From Pseudomonas sp. UMAB-08 (GTDB lineage Bacteria; Pseudomonadota; Gammaproteobacteria; Pseudomonadales; Pseudomonadaceae): a stretch of 64,000 nucleotides of DNA. The stretch lies in NCBI RefSeq assembly GCF_900095225.1, contig NZ_LT607416.1, positions 110,976 through 174,975 on the forward strand. The letters run 5' to 3'. Made by a program: the position numbers and the translations under genes. The notes under the pieces are model-generated. The model had not been told where the DNA came from. It did not search any database and saw nothing but the letters and a program-made list of their open reading frames with translations. Positions 53,838-63,518 of the stretch are shown here, piece by piece (within the stretch, counting starts at the first letter, position 1; every line of letters starts with the position of its first letter).

Positions 53838-56186
53838 TCATCTAAGCGCAGGGTCTTCAGGGTTGATGTGCGTCCATGCCTCTATCAACCTTCGCGCCTT
53901 TGGCTCATGACCGTTTTTCAGGTCGTACTGGATCAGCAACAGCCGGGCATTGCGGTTGGCTGGCTGGTGTTCGAGCATCTGCTCCAGTTGTGAGCACGCC
54001 TCATCGACCTGGCCGTTTTCATACAAGGCCACTGCCAGTACGTAGCCATACTGAGCGTTTTGCGGTTCGAGCCTGGCAGCCCTGCGTAACGCGGGGATGG
54101 CCTGTACCCGTTGTCCCGCGCGAATCATTGCCAGGCCTTGGGCCTGGTGCAGCAAGGCGACGTCGGGATGTTCGCGCAGGCTGTCGTCCAGCAACTGTCG
54201 AGCCTCTTTGCCGCGAGCATTTGATTCCAGCCACTCCACCAGTGTGACCAGTGCCGGAAAGAAATCCGGGTCACGTTGCAAGGCGGCACGCAGGCGGGGT
54301 TCGACATCTGCATTGCGGCCACTGGCCTGGTAGAGCATCGCCAGGTTGAGGTTGGCTTCGGCGCGCTCCATAAGGCTCGACTGCACAGCCTCGTACTCGC
54401 CGATGGCGGTGTTCCAGCTGGGCTGAGAGGCCCCCAATCCGCCATTCGCAGCGCCTGGCAGCGCACGGGCGGCGGCGATTCGTACGGCGCGGACCGGGTC
54501 ATCGAGCCGCGGTGACAGCAACGCCAGACGTTGCGCCTCGGGCATCAGGGCGCTGACCGCGCGAATGGCACTTTCGCGCACATGCGGTGCCGGATTGTTC
54601 AGATCCTTGGTGACCAGCCTCAGCGCTTGTGCGCTGGGGTAGGCGGGCAGTTCGGCGAGTAGTGTTGCGCGCTGGATGGCGGGCAGGTTGCTACGTTGCA
54701 GCTGTTCGTACAACGCCTGTGCTGCACCGGTTTGGCCGCCGCGAATCAGCGAGAGGCTTTCGTCGTAGCGCGGTGCTTGTTCAGGTGGGTCGCCGATCCA
54801 TAGCTTGAATTGCTCAATAATTTTGTTGCCCGCCACACTCTGGTGGCAGCTCAAACAGGCATCCGGCGTGCCGAGTGTCTGCGCGCGCAGGGGGTTGGGG
54901 ATACTGAAACTGTGGTCATGGCGAAAGTCATTGCCCATGTACAGCTTGCCGGGCATGTGGCAATCGACACATTGCGAGCCAGGCTTTCCGACCTGATGCC
55001 GATGGTGTTCGGGAGAGTCGTAGTTCTTCGCTTGCAGGCCCTTGCCATTGACACGCTCGACGGAGGTTGTGCCTGCGGTGTTGTGGCATTGCACGCACAC
55101 ACCGTTGCCCGGGTCCTTGAGTGCGGTGCTATGAGGGTTGTGGCAGTTGCTGCAGCGCACACCCTTGTCGAACATTTTGCTTTGCAGGAAGGAGCCGTAT
55201 TCGAACACCTCATCCTTGATCTTGCCGTCCACCGCATAGAGTTCGGGCGTCAGCACGCTGGGCAGGTAATCATCCATCAACCGCTTGCCGACCTGATAAC
55301 CGTCGTCCAGCGGTGCGCGACGAGCATGGCACCGGGCGCAGGTCTCGATCTCGGTGGTGGCGTCTTTATCTTTGAGATCGACGGCAAAGCCGGCATGCGT
55401 CAGGCCATTGGGCTTTGCCGCCCACGCCAAGTGATTAGAGGCCGGGCCATGGCACGCCTGGCAGCCGACTCCCAGACTGTTCCACTGGCTGGCAAAGCTA
55501 TTGCTCACGGTGTCGAAATTGCGCTTGAAACCCGTGGTATGGCATTCGACACACATGAAGTTGGCGTTCTGGCTCGGCTTGCTCCAGTGCAAGGGATTCT
55601 TGAAGTTCACACCTTGGCCTGGATAGAGATGAAACCAGCGATGTTTCTCGGTATCCCAGGCCACCCCCAGCGCTTGCAACCGCCCGCCGGGTGTCTCTAT
55701 CAGATACTGCTGCAAGGGGGCGACGCCGAAGGTGTAAGCGACTTTGAAATCAGCGGGTTTACCGTCTGCGCCAGGAGTGTTGACCCAGAAACCGTCATTT
55801 TTATGAGAGAAACGGGTGGTCTCTCCCTCGTTTTTGAACGTGATGTCACTGAAATTGGCGAGGACCGTTTCAGCGTTAGCCGATTGCATGGCCAACTGGT
55901 GATGAGAGCCTTGCCAATCGCTTACCTGCGCGCCGTGGCAACCCTGGCATTGCTGCTCGTCGACCATTTTTGCTGCTGGCGTGGGAGTTGTTTTCAGCGG
56001 TTGTGGTGCTGATGTGACGGCGGGTGAATAGATCAAAGGCGCGGGCTTACTGTTTTGGAAGAACAGCCAACTACTGAAGACTGCCAAGGGTAACAGGATC
56101 GCTAAAACGATACGCAGAGAGGGCGTCATGAAAGGGTGTCGGGGACTCGATGTGGAGTGCGCTGATTTATTTTTATGTTTCGGCAT
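53838..56186 (-). CDS. Octaheme cytochrome c fused to HEAT and TPR repeats
   Basis: 782-residue membrane-anchored, periplasm-facing protein. One N-terminal helix (about 22-43); eight CXXCH haem sites at about residues 80, 212, 242, 283, 345, 364, 406 and 444; HEAT-like helices (about 520-590) and TPR repeats (about 610-780). Haem part resembles cytochrome c554/NrfA-like multihaem proteins; substrate unknown. No dedicated electron-transfer partner is adjacent. The start at 56186 (MPKHKNK) is chosen for a nearby GGA; starts at 56207 and 56129 are in frame. Divergent from the sulfatase gene. Confidence 0.88.
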   Translation of the reverse strand: MPKHKNKSAHSTSSPRHPFMTPSLRIVLAILLPLAVFSSWLFFQNSKPAPLIYSPAVTSAPQPLKTTPTPAAKMVDEQQCQGCHGAQVSDWQGSHHQLAMQSANAETVLANFSDITFKNEGETTRFSHKNDGFWVNTPGADGKPADFKVAYTFGVAPLQQYLIETPGGRLQALGVAWDTEKHRWFHLYPGQGVNFKNPLHWSKPSQNANFMCVECHTTGFKRNFDTVSNSFASQWNSLGVGCQACHGPASNHLAWAAKPNGLTHAGFAVDLKDKDATTEIETCARCHARRAPLDDGYQVGKRLMDDYLPSVLTPELYAVDGKIKDEVFEYGSFLQSKMFDKGVRCSNCHNPHSTALKDPGNGVCVQCHNTAGTTSVERVNGKGLQAKNYDSPEHHRHQVGKPGSQCVDCHMPGKLYMGNDFRHDHSFSIPNPLRAQTLGTPDACLSCHQSVAGNKIIEQFKLWIGDPPEQAPRYDESLSLIRGGQTGAAQALYEQLQRSNLPAIQRATLLAELPAYPSAQALRLVTKDLNNPAPHVRESAIRAVSALMPEAQRLALLSPRLDDPVRAVRIAAARALPGAANGGLGASQPSWNTAIGEYEAVQSSLMERAEANLNLAMLYQASGRNADVEPRLRAALQRDPDFFPALVTLVEWLESNARGKEARQLLDDSLREHPDVALLHQAQGLAMIRAGQRVQAIPALRRAARLEPQNAQYGYVLAVALYENGQVDEACSQLEQMLEHQPANRNARLLLIQYDLKNGHEPKARRLIEAWTHINPEDPALR

Positions 56187-56623
56187 TCCGTCGTCCTGAT
56201 AGAACATTATCCAATACGGTTGCAGCTTTGACGCAGGGCCGAGGCCTGTCAACTATTCATTCTGTGTGTTCTCATAATAGTTACACTAGTGTGTTTGGCG
56301 GTTTTCGATATTCATTCCTGTTTATATACGGGCGCGGGTGTGGGGGTTCGTGTTCATAGTGAAACTGAATAATTATTATGTCTAAACGTTATGAGTCGCT
56401 GTGGGGATCGACGAAAGAGTGTCGGTAACGAACCTGCGCAATAGAGGGTTTGCGGGCATATTGCAGGCCTGGAAGTTGGCAGCCGTTCCAGGGCGAGCGA
56501 TAAAAAAGAAAGTGGCTATCTGAGTATTCTCGCCTAGGATTAAATTCAGCTACTGTGTGTATCCCGAATTTTCACGTTGTAGGCTAGTCCTGAGACTTTC
56601 ATAAGAGTACTGAGGAACTGACC
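56187..56623. other. Divergent intergenic region, cytochrome / sulfatase
   Basis: 437 bp, AT-rich, no supportable gene. It should carry both divergent promoters. I see no clear known operator. Confidence 0.5.
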
Positions 56624-58231
56624 GTGACAAAAACTATCGATTTTTTGGCGCTGACAGTAACAACTCTTTTGCTTACTGCCATGCCCCTGCACGTGAAGGC
56701 AGCGTCCGATAAACCCAACATTGTTGTCATCATGGCCGATGACGTCGGCTGGTTTAATATTGGCGCCTATCATCAAGGCATGATGGCGGGTAAAACACCG
56801 AACCTCGACAGTCTGGCAGCCCAAGGCATGCGGTTTACCGATTATTACGCCGAGGCGAGTTGCACCGCTGGCCGGGCCAACTTCATCACCGGTGAGTTGC
56901 CCATCCGCACGGGCATGACCACCGTAGGCCAGGCCGGTTCACCGATTGGTATTCCCGCTCAGGCATTGACCCTTGCGACAACGCTTAAGTCGATGGGCTA
57001 TTCCACGGGGCAGTTTGGCAAAAACCATTTGGGTGACTTGAACGAGTTCCTGCCAACGGTTCACGGCTTTGACGAGTTCTTTGGCTACCTCTATCACCTT
57101 GACGCGATGGAAGATCCGGCCCACCCAAACTATCCACAGGCGCTTAAAGATACGGTCGGCCCGCGCAACATGGTGCACAGCTGGGCAACCGACACTGATG
57201 ACCCTACGGTGATGCCGCGTTGGGGCAAAGTGGGCAAGCAGAAAGTCGAAGATGCCGGCACGCTCTATCCGGAGAGAATGAGAACGGTCGACGAGGAGAT
57301 TCGCGACGTTGCCTTGAGCTTCATTGATAAGGCCAAGAAGGATGACAAGCCGTTCTTCCTCTGGCTCAACCCTACACGTATGCACGTCACCACTCACCTG
57401 TCGCCCAAATATGAAGGGATGCGTAACGCGGACAACGACTGGACTATCCAGGAAGCCGGGATGGCCCAGCTGGATGACATCGTTGGCGATGTCCTGAAGA
57501 AGCTCAAGGACATGGGCCTCGACGATAACACCATCGTTGTATTCACCACCGATAACGGTGCCGAGAACTTTACGTGGCCGGACGGTGGCCAGACGCCATT
57601 TGCTGGCGGGAAGGGGACGGCCCTGGAAGGTGGCTTCCGTGTCCCGGCCATTCTGCGCTGGCCAGGGAAAGTTCCGGCCGGCAAGGTCGAGAACGGCATC
57701 ATGTCAGGGATGGACTGGTTCCCGACGTTTGTCGCTGCGGCGGGTAATCCGAACATCGTCGAAGAGTTACTGAAGGGTAAACAAGTCGGCAGTCAAAGCT
57801 ACAAGGTGCACCTTGATGGCTACAATCAGACCGACATGATCATGGGCAAGGGGCCGTCGACGCGCCACGAAGTCTTCTATTTCACCGAAGGCACGCTCTC
57901 CGCCGTGCGTATCGACGATTTCAAATACCGCTTCACTGATCAACCCGATGGCTGGATCGGCAGTACCGTGAAGTTGGACATGCCGGTTCTCACCAACCTG
58001 CGCCTTGATCCCTTCGAGCGCACGGGCTTTACCAAAGGCGCTCAAGGCTCATACCAGTACATGAACTGGTTCCTCTACGAATTTTGGCGCTTTCAGTTCG
58101 TGCAAAAAGAAGTTGCCAAGGTGGCGGCGACTGCGATTGAGTTTCCTCCAATGCAAAAGGGTGCCAGCTTTAACCTGGATGCAGTGAAGGAACAAATCCA
58201 GCACGCGATGTTGAGCCAGTCAGGTAAGTAA
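56624..58231 (+). CDS. Exported type I sulfatase (arylsulfatase family)
   Basis: 535-residue alkaline-phosphatase-fold hydrolase of sulfate esters, probably periplasmic: N-terminal signal (cleavage near VKA-ASDKPN). Metal-site residues in VIMADDVGWFNIG and DNGAENFTWPDGG; formylglycine-type motif C80-T-A-G-R with Ala in place of the usual Pro, followed by ANFITGELPIRTGM; FGKNHLGD carries the Lys/His pair. Starts with GTG (GAGGAA 7 nt upstream). Needs a formylglycine-generating enzyme, not encoded in the window. Followed by a FadL-type porin and a lipoprotein gene. Confidence 0.9.
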   Translation: MTKTIDFLALTVTTLLLTAMPLHVKAASDKPNIVVIMADDVGWFNIGAYHQGMMAGKTPNLDSLAAQGMRFTDYYAEASCTAGRANFITGELPIRTGMTTVGQAGSPIGIPAQALTLATTLKSMGYSTGQFGKNHLGDLNEFLPTVHGFDEFFGYLYHLDAMEDPAHPNYPQALKDTVGPRNMVHSWATDTDDPTVMPRWGKVGKQKVEDAGTLYPERMRTVDEEIRDVALSFIDKAKKDDKPFFLWLNPTRMHVTTHLSPKYEGMRNADNDWTIQEAGMAQLDDIVGDVLKKLKDMGLDDNTIVVFTTDNGAENFTWPDGGQTPFAGGKGTALEGGFRVPAILRWPGKVPAGKVENGIMSGMDWFPTFVAAAGNPNIVEELLKGKQVGSQSYKVHLDGYNQTDMIMGKGPSTRHEVFYFTEGTLSAVRIDDFKYRFTDQPDGWIGSTVKLDMPVLTNLRLDPFERTGFTKGAQGSYQYMNWFLYEFWRFQFVQKEVAKVAATAIEFPPMQKGASFNLDAVKEQIQHAMLSQSGK

Positions 58232-58289
58232 CTAACTCAGGTATCGATCGGGTAGGCGGTGTGTGCGCCTACGTGATCCTGGAGTTCTT

Positions 58290-59567
58290 ATGCCGTCAAA
58301 AACAGGTACGCTGCCGGTCTCCGCGTTTACCCTGCTGACGCTCTGTTACAGCCAACAGGCGCTGGCAGGAGGCATCATGCTTTATGAGATCGGTAGCGAT
58401 AATACCGGTCTGGTCAATGCGGGTGCCGCGGCGCGTGCGCAAGGGCCGTCGACCATTGCGAGTAACCCGGCAGGCCTCAGTTATCTGGAGGGCACCCAGA
58501 TCGCGGCCGGTGCGCAACTTATTTACGGCAATGTGAAGTTTGATGCTGACGGGGACACTAACGTGGCTGGCAGTGGCAGCGGCGATGTTATTGAACCGAC
58601 ACCGGGTGCCAGCTTCTTTATAAGCCATAAACTGGATGAGCACTGGAGTGTCGGCTTTGGCACGTATGGCGACTTCGGTCTGGCGCTCAGTTATAAGAAT
58701 GACTGGTACGGTCGTTACTTCAGTCAATATGGAAGTATTGGTGGTGTGTCATTTGTACCCAGTGTGGCCTATCGTTTCAATGACGAGTGGTCAGTGGGCG
58801 TTGGCATAAAGGCCATGTACGGCATGTTGCAAGCTCAGGCGGCGATCAATCGGTCTCCGTTTGGATTAACGGATCGTGCTGACGGGCAGTACAAATATGA
58901 GGACAGTACATGGGGGTACGGCGCTAACCTGGGGGTTATTTATGCACCCAAGCCGGGCACCCGGATTGGTTTGGCTTATACCAGTAAGATTGATCTTGAT
59001 TTCAAGGACCGTATAGACGTTCAAGGGAATGGCCTGTTACTGGACCGCGTGAATGGTACGGACACCACGCTCGGTGTGCAGGTCCCACAAACGGTCACGC
59101 TCAGCCTCTATCAACAACTCGACGCGCAATGGGCCGTGCTGGCGACCGTCAACTGGCAGGACTGGTCACAGTTCGGCGAGATCTATATCGATGTCGATAC
59201 GTCCAGTGCGGGTGGGCAGTCAACCACCGTTAATGCGCCTTATAAGGACACCTATCAATTAGCGCTGGGCACACAGTACCGAGCCACCCCGAAACTGCTT
59301 TGGAGCGGCGGTGTCGCCTACGATACCTCGGCGGTATCGAACAGTGATCGAACCTTGAATGTCCCTATGAGTGCTCAATGGCATGTGGGGGCCGGGGTCA
59401 CTTATGCAGTGGACCATGATACCGACCTTAACCTCGGCTGGGATTTTGTGTGGATGGGCGATATGCCTGTCGACCAGAGCAAACGTTTGTCAGGTGATCG
59501 CGTTTCCGGCCAGTTCAGTAGCGCCTGGATTCAGTCTGTTACCGGCAATATGACGTGGCGTTTCTAA
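58290..59567 (+). CDS. FadL/OmpP1/TodX-type outer-membrane transport protein
   Basis: 425-residue barrel for hydrophobic substrates. Signal peptide ending at ALA-GGIMLYE, then IGSDNTGLVNAGAAARAQ and the family-defining SNPAGLSYLEG. Amphipathic strands throughout and a terminal WRF. GGAG lies 5 nt before the ATG at 58290. It follows the sulfatase gene by 58 bp, so it probably imports the hydrophobic sulfate ester or its desulfated product. Confidence 0.9.
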   Translation: MPSKTGTLPVSAFTLLTLCYSQQALAGGIMLYEIGSDNTGLVNAGAAARAQGPSTIASNPAGLSYLEGTQIAAGAQLIYGNVKFDADGDTNVAGSGSGDVIEPTPGASFFISHKLDEHWSVGFGTYGDFGLALSYKNDWYGRYFSQYGSIGGVSFVPSVAYRFNDEWSVGVGIKAMYGMLQAQAAINRSPFGLTDRADGQYKYEDSTWGYGANLGVIYAPKPGTRIGLAYTSKIDLDFKDRIDVQGNGLLLDRVNGTDTTLGVQVPQTVTLSLYQQLDAQWAVLATVNWQDWSQFGEIYIDVDTSSAGGQSTTVNAPYKDTYQLALGTQYRATPKLLWSGGVAYDTSAVSNSDRTLNVPMSAQWHVGAGVTYAVDHDTDLNLGWDFVWMGDMPVDQSKRLSGDRVSGQFSSAWIQSVTGNMTWRF

Positions 59568-59599
59568 CGCCTGACAACAATAAATACCCTATTAATCCC

Positions 59600-60289
59600 A
59601 TGAGTACAAAGCACATGAAAGCATCACGTAAATGGCTTGTCGGCATTGCGCTGAGCAGCTTGTTGCTGGGTGGTTGTGTCTCGAAAGTGACTGAAAAGGA
59701 ACAGTTCTCAGGCTTTTTGCCGAATTACGATGGACTCCAGGAAACGACGTCGTCGAGCGGGAAGGAAGTGCTGCGCTGGGTGGCTCCCGACTTTAAACCC
59801 GGGGCGTACTCTACGGTGGTGTTCAACGAACTTGAGTTGTACCCCGCACCCAAGCCGACGGATCGGGTTGACATGAAAACGCTGAGGCAAATACAGGCGT
59901 ATGCCAGCAGCAGTGCCAAGGGCGTTCTTTCACAAAGGTACCGGGTGGTGAACAGCCTGCAGGCTGTACCACCCGGTTCGCGCACCTTGATCATGCACGC
60001 GGCAATTACCGGTGTAACGGCTTCTAACGAAGGTATGCAATGGTACGAAGTGGTTCCGGTCGCGGCGGTTGTGGGGGCTGCCAGCGCTGCTTCCGGCCAT
60101 CGCGATCAGAACAGTGAACTTTACATTGAGGCGAGTTTTGTCGACGCCGCCACGGGTTCGCCAGTGGTGAAAGTCGTGCGTAAAGTTTTCGGTAAAACCC
60201 TGAAAAATGAAAGCCAGGCGATTACCGTGGATGACTTCAAGGCCGCGATCGACGGGCTGGCCGGTGATATGAGAGCGTTCATCAAGTAG
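59600..60289 (+). CDS. DUF3313 lipoprotein
   Basis: 229-residue lipoprotein, lipobox LLLGGC, with VSKVTEKEQFSGFLPNYDGL after the cysteine, the typical DUF3313 opening. The body contains VPPGSRTLIMHAAITGV and a C-terminal helical part. Unknown function, outer-membrane or periplasmic. Start at 59600 (MSTKHMK) or 59615 (MKASRK); ribosome-binding site weak in both. It follows the FadL-type gene by 32 bp and is likely co-transcribed. Confidence 0.83.
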   Translation: MSTKHMKASRKWLVGIALSSLLLGGCVSKVTEKEQFSGFLPNYDGLQETTSSSGKEVLRWVAPDFKPGAYSTVVFNELELYPAPKPTDRVDMKTLRQIQAYASSSAKGVLSQRYRVVNSLQAVPPGSRTLIMHAAITGVTASNEGMQWYEVVPVAAVVGAASAASGHRDQNSELYIEASFVDAATGSPVVKVVRKVFGKTLKNESQAITVDDFKAAIDGLAGDMRAFIK

Positions 60290-60320
60290 CGATAGAGTCA
60301 CTTCGCAGTCACTCCGGAGC

Positions 60321-60347
60321 AACAAGGCCGCTTAAAACGGCCTTGTT
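60321..60347. terminator. Hairpin between convergent genes
   Basis: Stem AACAAGGCCG / CGGCCTTGTT with a 7-nt loop; only a short T stretch follows, so termination is probable but weak. It separates the DUF3313 and TerC-family genes. Confidence 0.55.
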
Positions 60348-60356
60348 CAACGGTGT

Positions 60357-61904
60357 CTACATTCTGCTGAGCAACACTTTCTTTACCCTGCGCTCCTCAA
60401 CATCGACCACCGTCATGTTCCATCCTTCCCAACTGAGCTGGTCTCCGGTGTGTGGCAGTCGATCCAGCAGGCTGACAACCAGCCCGGCCATGGTCTGATA
60501 ATCTTCGGTCGCCCTGGCCTGAAAGCCGATACGCTCACGAATCTGGCTGAGGTTGAGCGCCCCATTGACCATGAACCCGTCTCCTTCAGCGACGATATTC
60601 GGGCCTTCGACCTCACTGGCATCGGGTAACTCACCGGCGATGGATTCGAGAATATCCGTCATGGTGATGATGCCGATGAAGTCACCGAACTCGTTCACGA
60701 CGAAGGCGATATGCGTCGATTCCTTACGCATCTGCTCCAGCGCGTTAAGGATGGTGAAGCTTTCCAGCAGGTTGACCGCTTTACGCACCATGCTCTCAAG
60801 GTTTGGCTGATTGCCGGTCAGTAACTCTTTATAGAGTTCTTTTTTATGCACGAAACCCAACGGCTCATCAATGCGTCCATCGCGGATCAACGGCAGTCTG
60901 GAGTATGAGGAATGCATCAGTCTGGTGTGGATTTCTGCCTGCGTAGCTGCCAGGTCAACGTGGTCGACTTCGGCGCGCGGTGTCATCACCGAACGAATCG
61001 GGCGCTCCGCGAGTTGTAGAACCTCACTGATCATAATCCGTTCGCGTCGGCCGAACACCGCATCGGTCTGGCCTTCGTCCGACAGGTCAGCGATCTCTTC
61101 ACCGACTTCATCGGCTTCCAGTTTGCGTCCGCCCAGCAGGCGCATAACGGCATGGGCCGTACGTTCGCGCATGGGGCGGCTCCCGTGCAGGGGTTTTTTA
61201 CGCCGTGAGCGGGCAATCTGGTTGAACAGCTCGATCAGGATCGAGAAGCCAATCGCGGCATAGAGATAACCTTTGGGGATATGGAAGCCCAAGCCTTCAG
61301 CCGTAAGACTGAAGCCGATCATCATCAGGAAGCCCAGGCACAACATGATCACAGTCGGGTGCGCATTGACAAAGTTCGTCAGCGGCTTACTGGCAATGAT
61401 CATCAGGCCAATGGAGATGACCACAGCAATCATCATGACGGCCAGGTGTTCAACCATGCCGACGGCCGTGATGACCGCATCCAGCGAGAACACGGCATCC
61501 AGCACCACAATTTGCGCGACGATGGGCCAGAACTGTGCGTAGGTCGCTTTACCCACCCGCTCTGCGACATGGCCTTCTAATCGCTCATGCAACTCCATGG
61601 TTGCCTTGAACAACAGGAACACACCACCGAAAAGCATGATGAGGTCTCGCCCGGAGAACGTCTTGGCGAATACCTCAAACAAGGGCTCCGTCAGGGTGAC
61701 CATCCAGGAGATGCTGGCCAACAAGCCCAATCGCATCACCAGCGCGAGCGACAGGCCAATGATTCGCGCGCGATCTCTCTGCTCGGGGGGTAGCTTGTCA
61801 GCCAGGATGGCGATAAAGACCAGGTTGTCGATGCCAAGCACCAGCTCAAGCACGATCAGGGTGAGCAGGCCAAGCCATGCCGTAGGATCAGCTATCCATT
61901 CCAT
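60357..61904 (-). CDS. TerC-family membrane protein with CBS pair and CorC domain
   Basis: 515-residue protein of the YoaE/YegH type. The TerC region (about 1-225, seven helices) has [16 protein letters not shown] and [15 protein letters not shown], whose aspartates are typical of this family of metal exporters. Two CBS domains (about 300-420) and a C-terminal CorC/HlyC domain (about 430-512) follow. Probably metal (Mn-like) or tellurite-related efflux or metalation of exported proteins; substrate not established. No yybP-ykoY riboswitch seen upstream. The ATG has a weak ribosome-binding site. Confidence 0.9.
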   Translation of the reverse strand: MEWIADPTAWLGLLTLIVLELVLGIDNLVFIAILADKLPPEQRDRARIIGLSLALVMRLGLLASISWMVTLTEPLFEVFAKTFSGRDLIMLFGGVFLLFKATMELHERLEGHVAERVGKATYAQFWPIVAQIVVLDAVFSLDAVITAVGMVEHLAVMMIAVVISIGLMIIASKPLTNFVNAHPTVIMLCLGFLMMIGFSLTAEGLGFHIPKGYLYAAIGFSILIELFNQIARSRRKKPLHGSRPMRERTAHAVMRLLGGRKLEADEVGEEIADLSDEGQTDAVFGRRERIMISEVLQLAERPIRSVMTPRAEVDHVDLAATQAEIHTRLMHSSYSRLPLIRDGRIDEPLGFVHKKELYKELLTGNQPNLESMVRKAVNLLESFTILNALEQMRKESTHIAFVVNEFGDFIGIITMTDILESIAGELPDASEVEGPNIVAEGDGFMVNGALNLSQIRERIGFQARATEDYQTMAGLVVSLLDRLPHTGDQLSWEGWNMTVVDVEERRVKKVLLSRM

Positions 61905-62166
61905 AGGGAATTATTCAATCTCTCGAGAAAGTGCGAAGGGGGTGTCGCGGGGAAACAAGGTGGCATGGGGTAACGCAGGGGGGAGGGGCGAATACACACT
62001 TAGGTAAGGACGAGCTTGATCACAGAGACTGGGAGGCTCCAGGAGGGTGTTCATAGTGGCCTGATAGTAGTACGGCCGGTGATCCTATACGGTCCACGGA
62101 AACTTCATACAGTCAGAACTATTACAAAAGTTGACAGCAATGGGCCTGGTTTCCGGGATATCCCAA

Positions 62167-62607
62167 CTAGGCTACCCACTTCAAGGTCACCCCAATCAAC
62201 ACCAGATACCGAGTCCCTTTGGCCAGCGTCACAATTATCAGAAACCTCCAGAGCGGTTCACGCATGACACCGGCAACCAGCGTCAGCGGATCACCGATCA
62301 CCGGAACCCAGCTGAGCAACAGCGTCCAGTGCCCATAGCGCAGATAGGATCGCTGAGCGTTTTCCAGCGTGTTCTGGCTCACTGGGAACCAGCGTTTGTT
62401 GCGAAACCGCTCCACGGAACGCCCCAGGTACCAGTTCACTGCCGAGCCCAGCACGTTGCCCAGCGTTGCGACGGCGAACAACAGCTCCGTGCTGTATCGC
62501 TCCAGGATCAACATGCCGACCAGCACGGCCTCAGATTGCAACGGCAGAAGCGTGGCCGCTCCAAACGCCGCCATGAACAGCCCAAAATAGCTGGTTAGTT
62601 CAAACAC
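62167..62607 (-). CDS. YqaA-family (DedA-like) inner-membrane protein
   Basis: 146-residue membrane protein with four helices: MFELTSYFGLFMAAFGAATL, FAVATLGNVLGSAVNWYLG (the family's G-x-x-x-G-x-x-x-N-Y-x-x-G segment), LLLSWVPVIGDPLTLVAG (the other DedA-like re-entrant segment) and a C-terminal helix. Related to DedA/SNARE-associated lipid transporters. Single gene. Confidence 0.9.
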   Translation of the reverse strand: MFELTSYFGLFMAAFGAATLLPLQSEAVLVGMLILERYSTELLFAVATLGNVLGSAVNWYLGRSVERFRNKRWFPVSQNTLENAQRSYLRYGHWTLLLSWVPVIGDPLTLVAGVMREPLWRFLIIVTLAKGTRYLVLIGVTLKWVA

Positions 62608-62750
62608 TGAAGGCTCTCGAGCGCCGTGCCGAAATCGACCCGGAGCTGCCAGTGGTTAGTCGTCGAGAGCGAGCGTTGGGTGGTGCTTTTCAGGGCCATT
62701 TGGCGTCTTACCGTCACTTTTCTGGTTTTACCTGTTCGGTGAATAAGCGA

Positions 62751-63518
62751 TCAGGCCTTGACCCAGCGCTGGCGGCTCCAGCCGCTCAGGGCGTCTACGG
62801 CGAATACCAGCAACAGCATGGCCAGGATCACCGTGCTGGCTTGGGCTTCCTGGAACAGGCTGAGGCTGACATAGAGCATCTGCCCCAAACCGCCAGCGCC
62901 GACGAAGCCGAGCACGCTGGCCATGCGGATATTGTTTTCCCAACGGTATAGGCAGTAGGCCAGCAGTTGTGGCAACAGGTTGGGCAGGGTGCCGTAACAG
63001 AAGGCCCACACCGGATTACCGCCCTGCAGGCGGATAGCTTCGGCGGGTTCTGGCGGGGTGTTTTCCAGAGCTTCGGCGAACAGCCTGCCGAGCACACCGG
63101 TGGTGTGCAGGGCCAGGGCCAGGGTGCCGGCATTCGGGCCGAGGCCAGCGGCCAGCACCATCAGCGTGGCCCACACCATTTCCGGGATCGCGCGCAGGGC
63201 ATTGAGCACAAGGCGCGACGCGCTCTGCAGCGGCCAACCAAAGCGGCCGGCGGCGGGCAGTGCCAACAACAGACCGAACACGGCGGCGAGCAGGGTGCCG
63301 AGAGCGGACATGGCCAGGGTTTCCAGGGCGCCATAACCGATGGCCTGCAGATGGCCATTGCTCAGGTCCGGGTTGAGAAAACGCTGCACATAGGCGCCCA
63401 TCTGGCTCAGGCTGCGGGCGCTGCCCAGCTCGCCGAAGTCGATGCCCAGATAGGCGAACGAGGCGATGACTGCTGCGCCGATGCCGAGGACCAGCAGCAG
63501 GTTGAACAGGCGATTCAT
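62751..63518 (-). CDS. phnE: Phosphonate-type ABC transporter permease (PhnE family), second gene
   Basis: 255-residue inner-membrane permease with about six helices and the EAA-type loop PAEAIRLQGGNPVWAF followed by WENNIRMASVLGFVGAGGLG, a PhnE hallmark. Overlaps the upstream permease gene by 4 bp. Together they should form a heterodimeric channel for phosphonate, phosphate ester or phosphite; binding protein and ATPase must lie beyond the right edge. The GC content here is visibly higher than in the neighbouring TerC region. Confidence 0.9.
   Translation of the reverse strand: MNRLFNLLLVLGIGAAVIASFAYLGIDFGELGSARSLSQMGAYVQRFLNPDLSNGHLQAIGYGALETLAMSALGTLLAAVFGLLLALPAAGRFGWPLQSASRLVLNALRAIPEMVWATLMVLAAGLGPNAGTLALALHTTGVLGRLFAEALENTPPEPAEAIRLQGGNPVWAFCYGTLPNLLPQLLAYCLYRWENNIRMASVLGFVGAGGLGQMLYVSLSLFQEAQASTVILAMLLLVFAVDALSGWSRQRWVKA

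Noticed and set aside
61905..62166. yybP-ykoY (manganese) riboswitch upstream of the TerC-family gene
   Set aside because: Looked for because TerC genes often carry one; the conserved riboswitch core is not visible on the minus strand here.
62613..62670. Inverted repeat GCTCTCGA / TCGAGAGC upstream of the YqaA-family gene
   Set aside because: The arms are separated by 42 bp and no T tract follows; too weak to call a terminator or operator.
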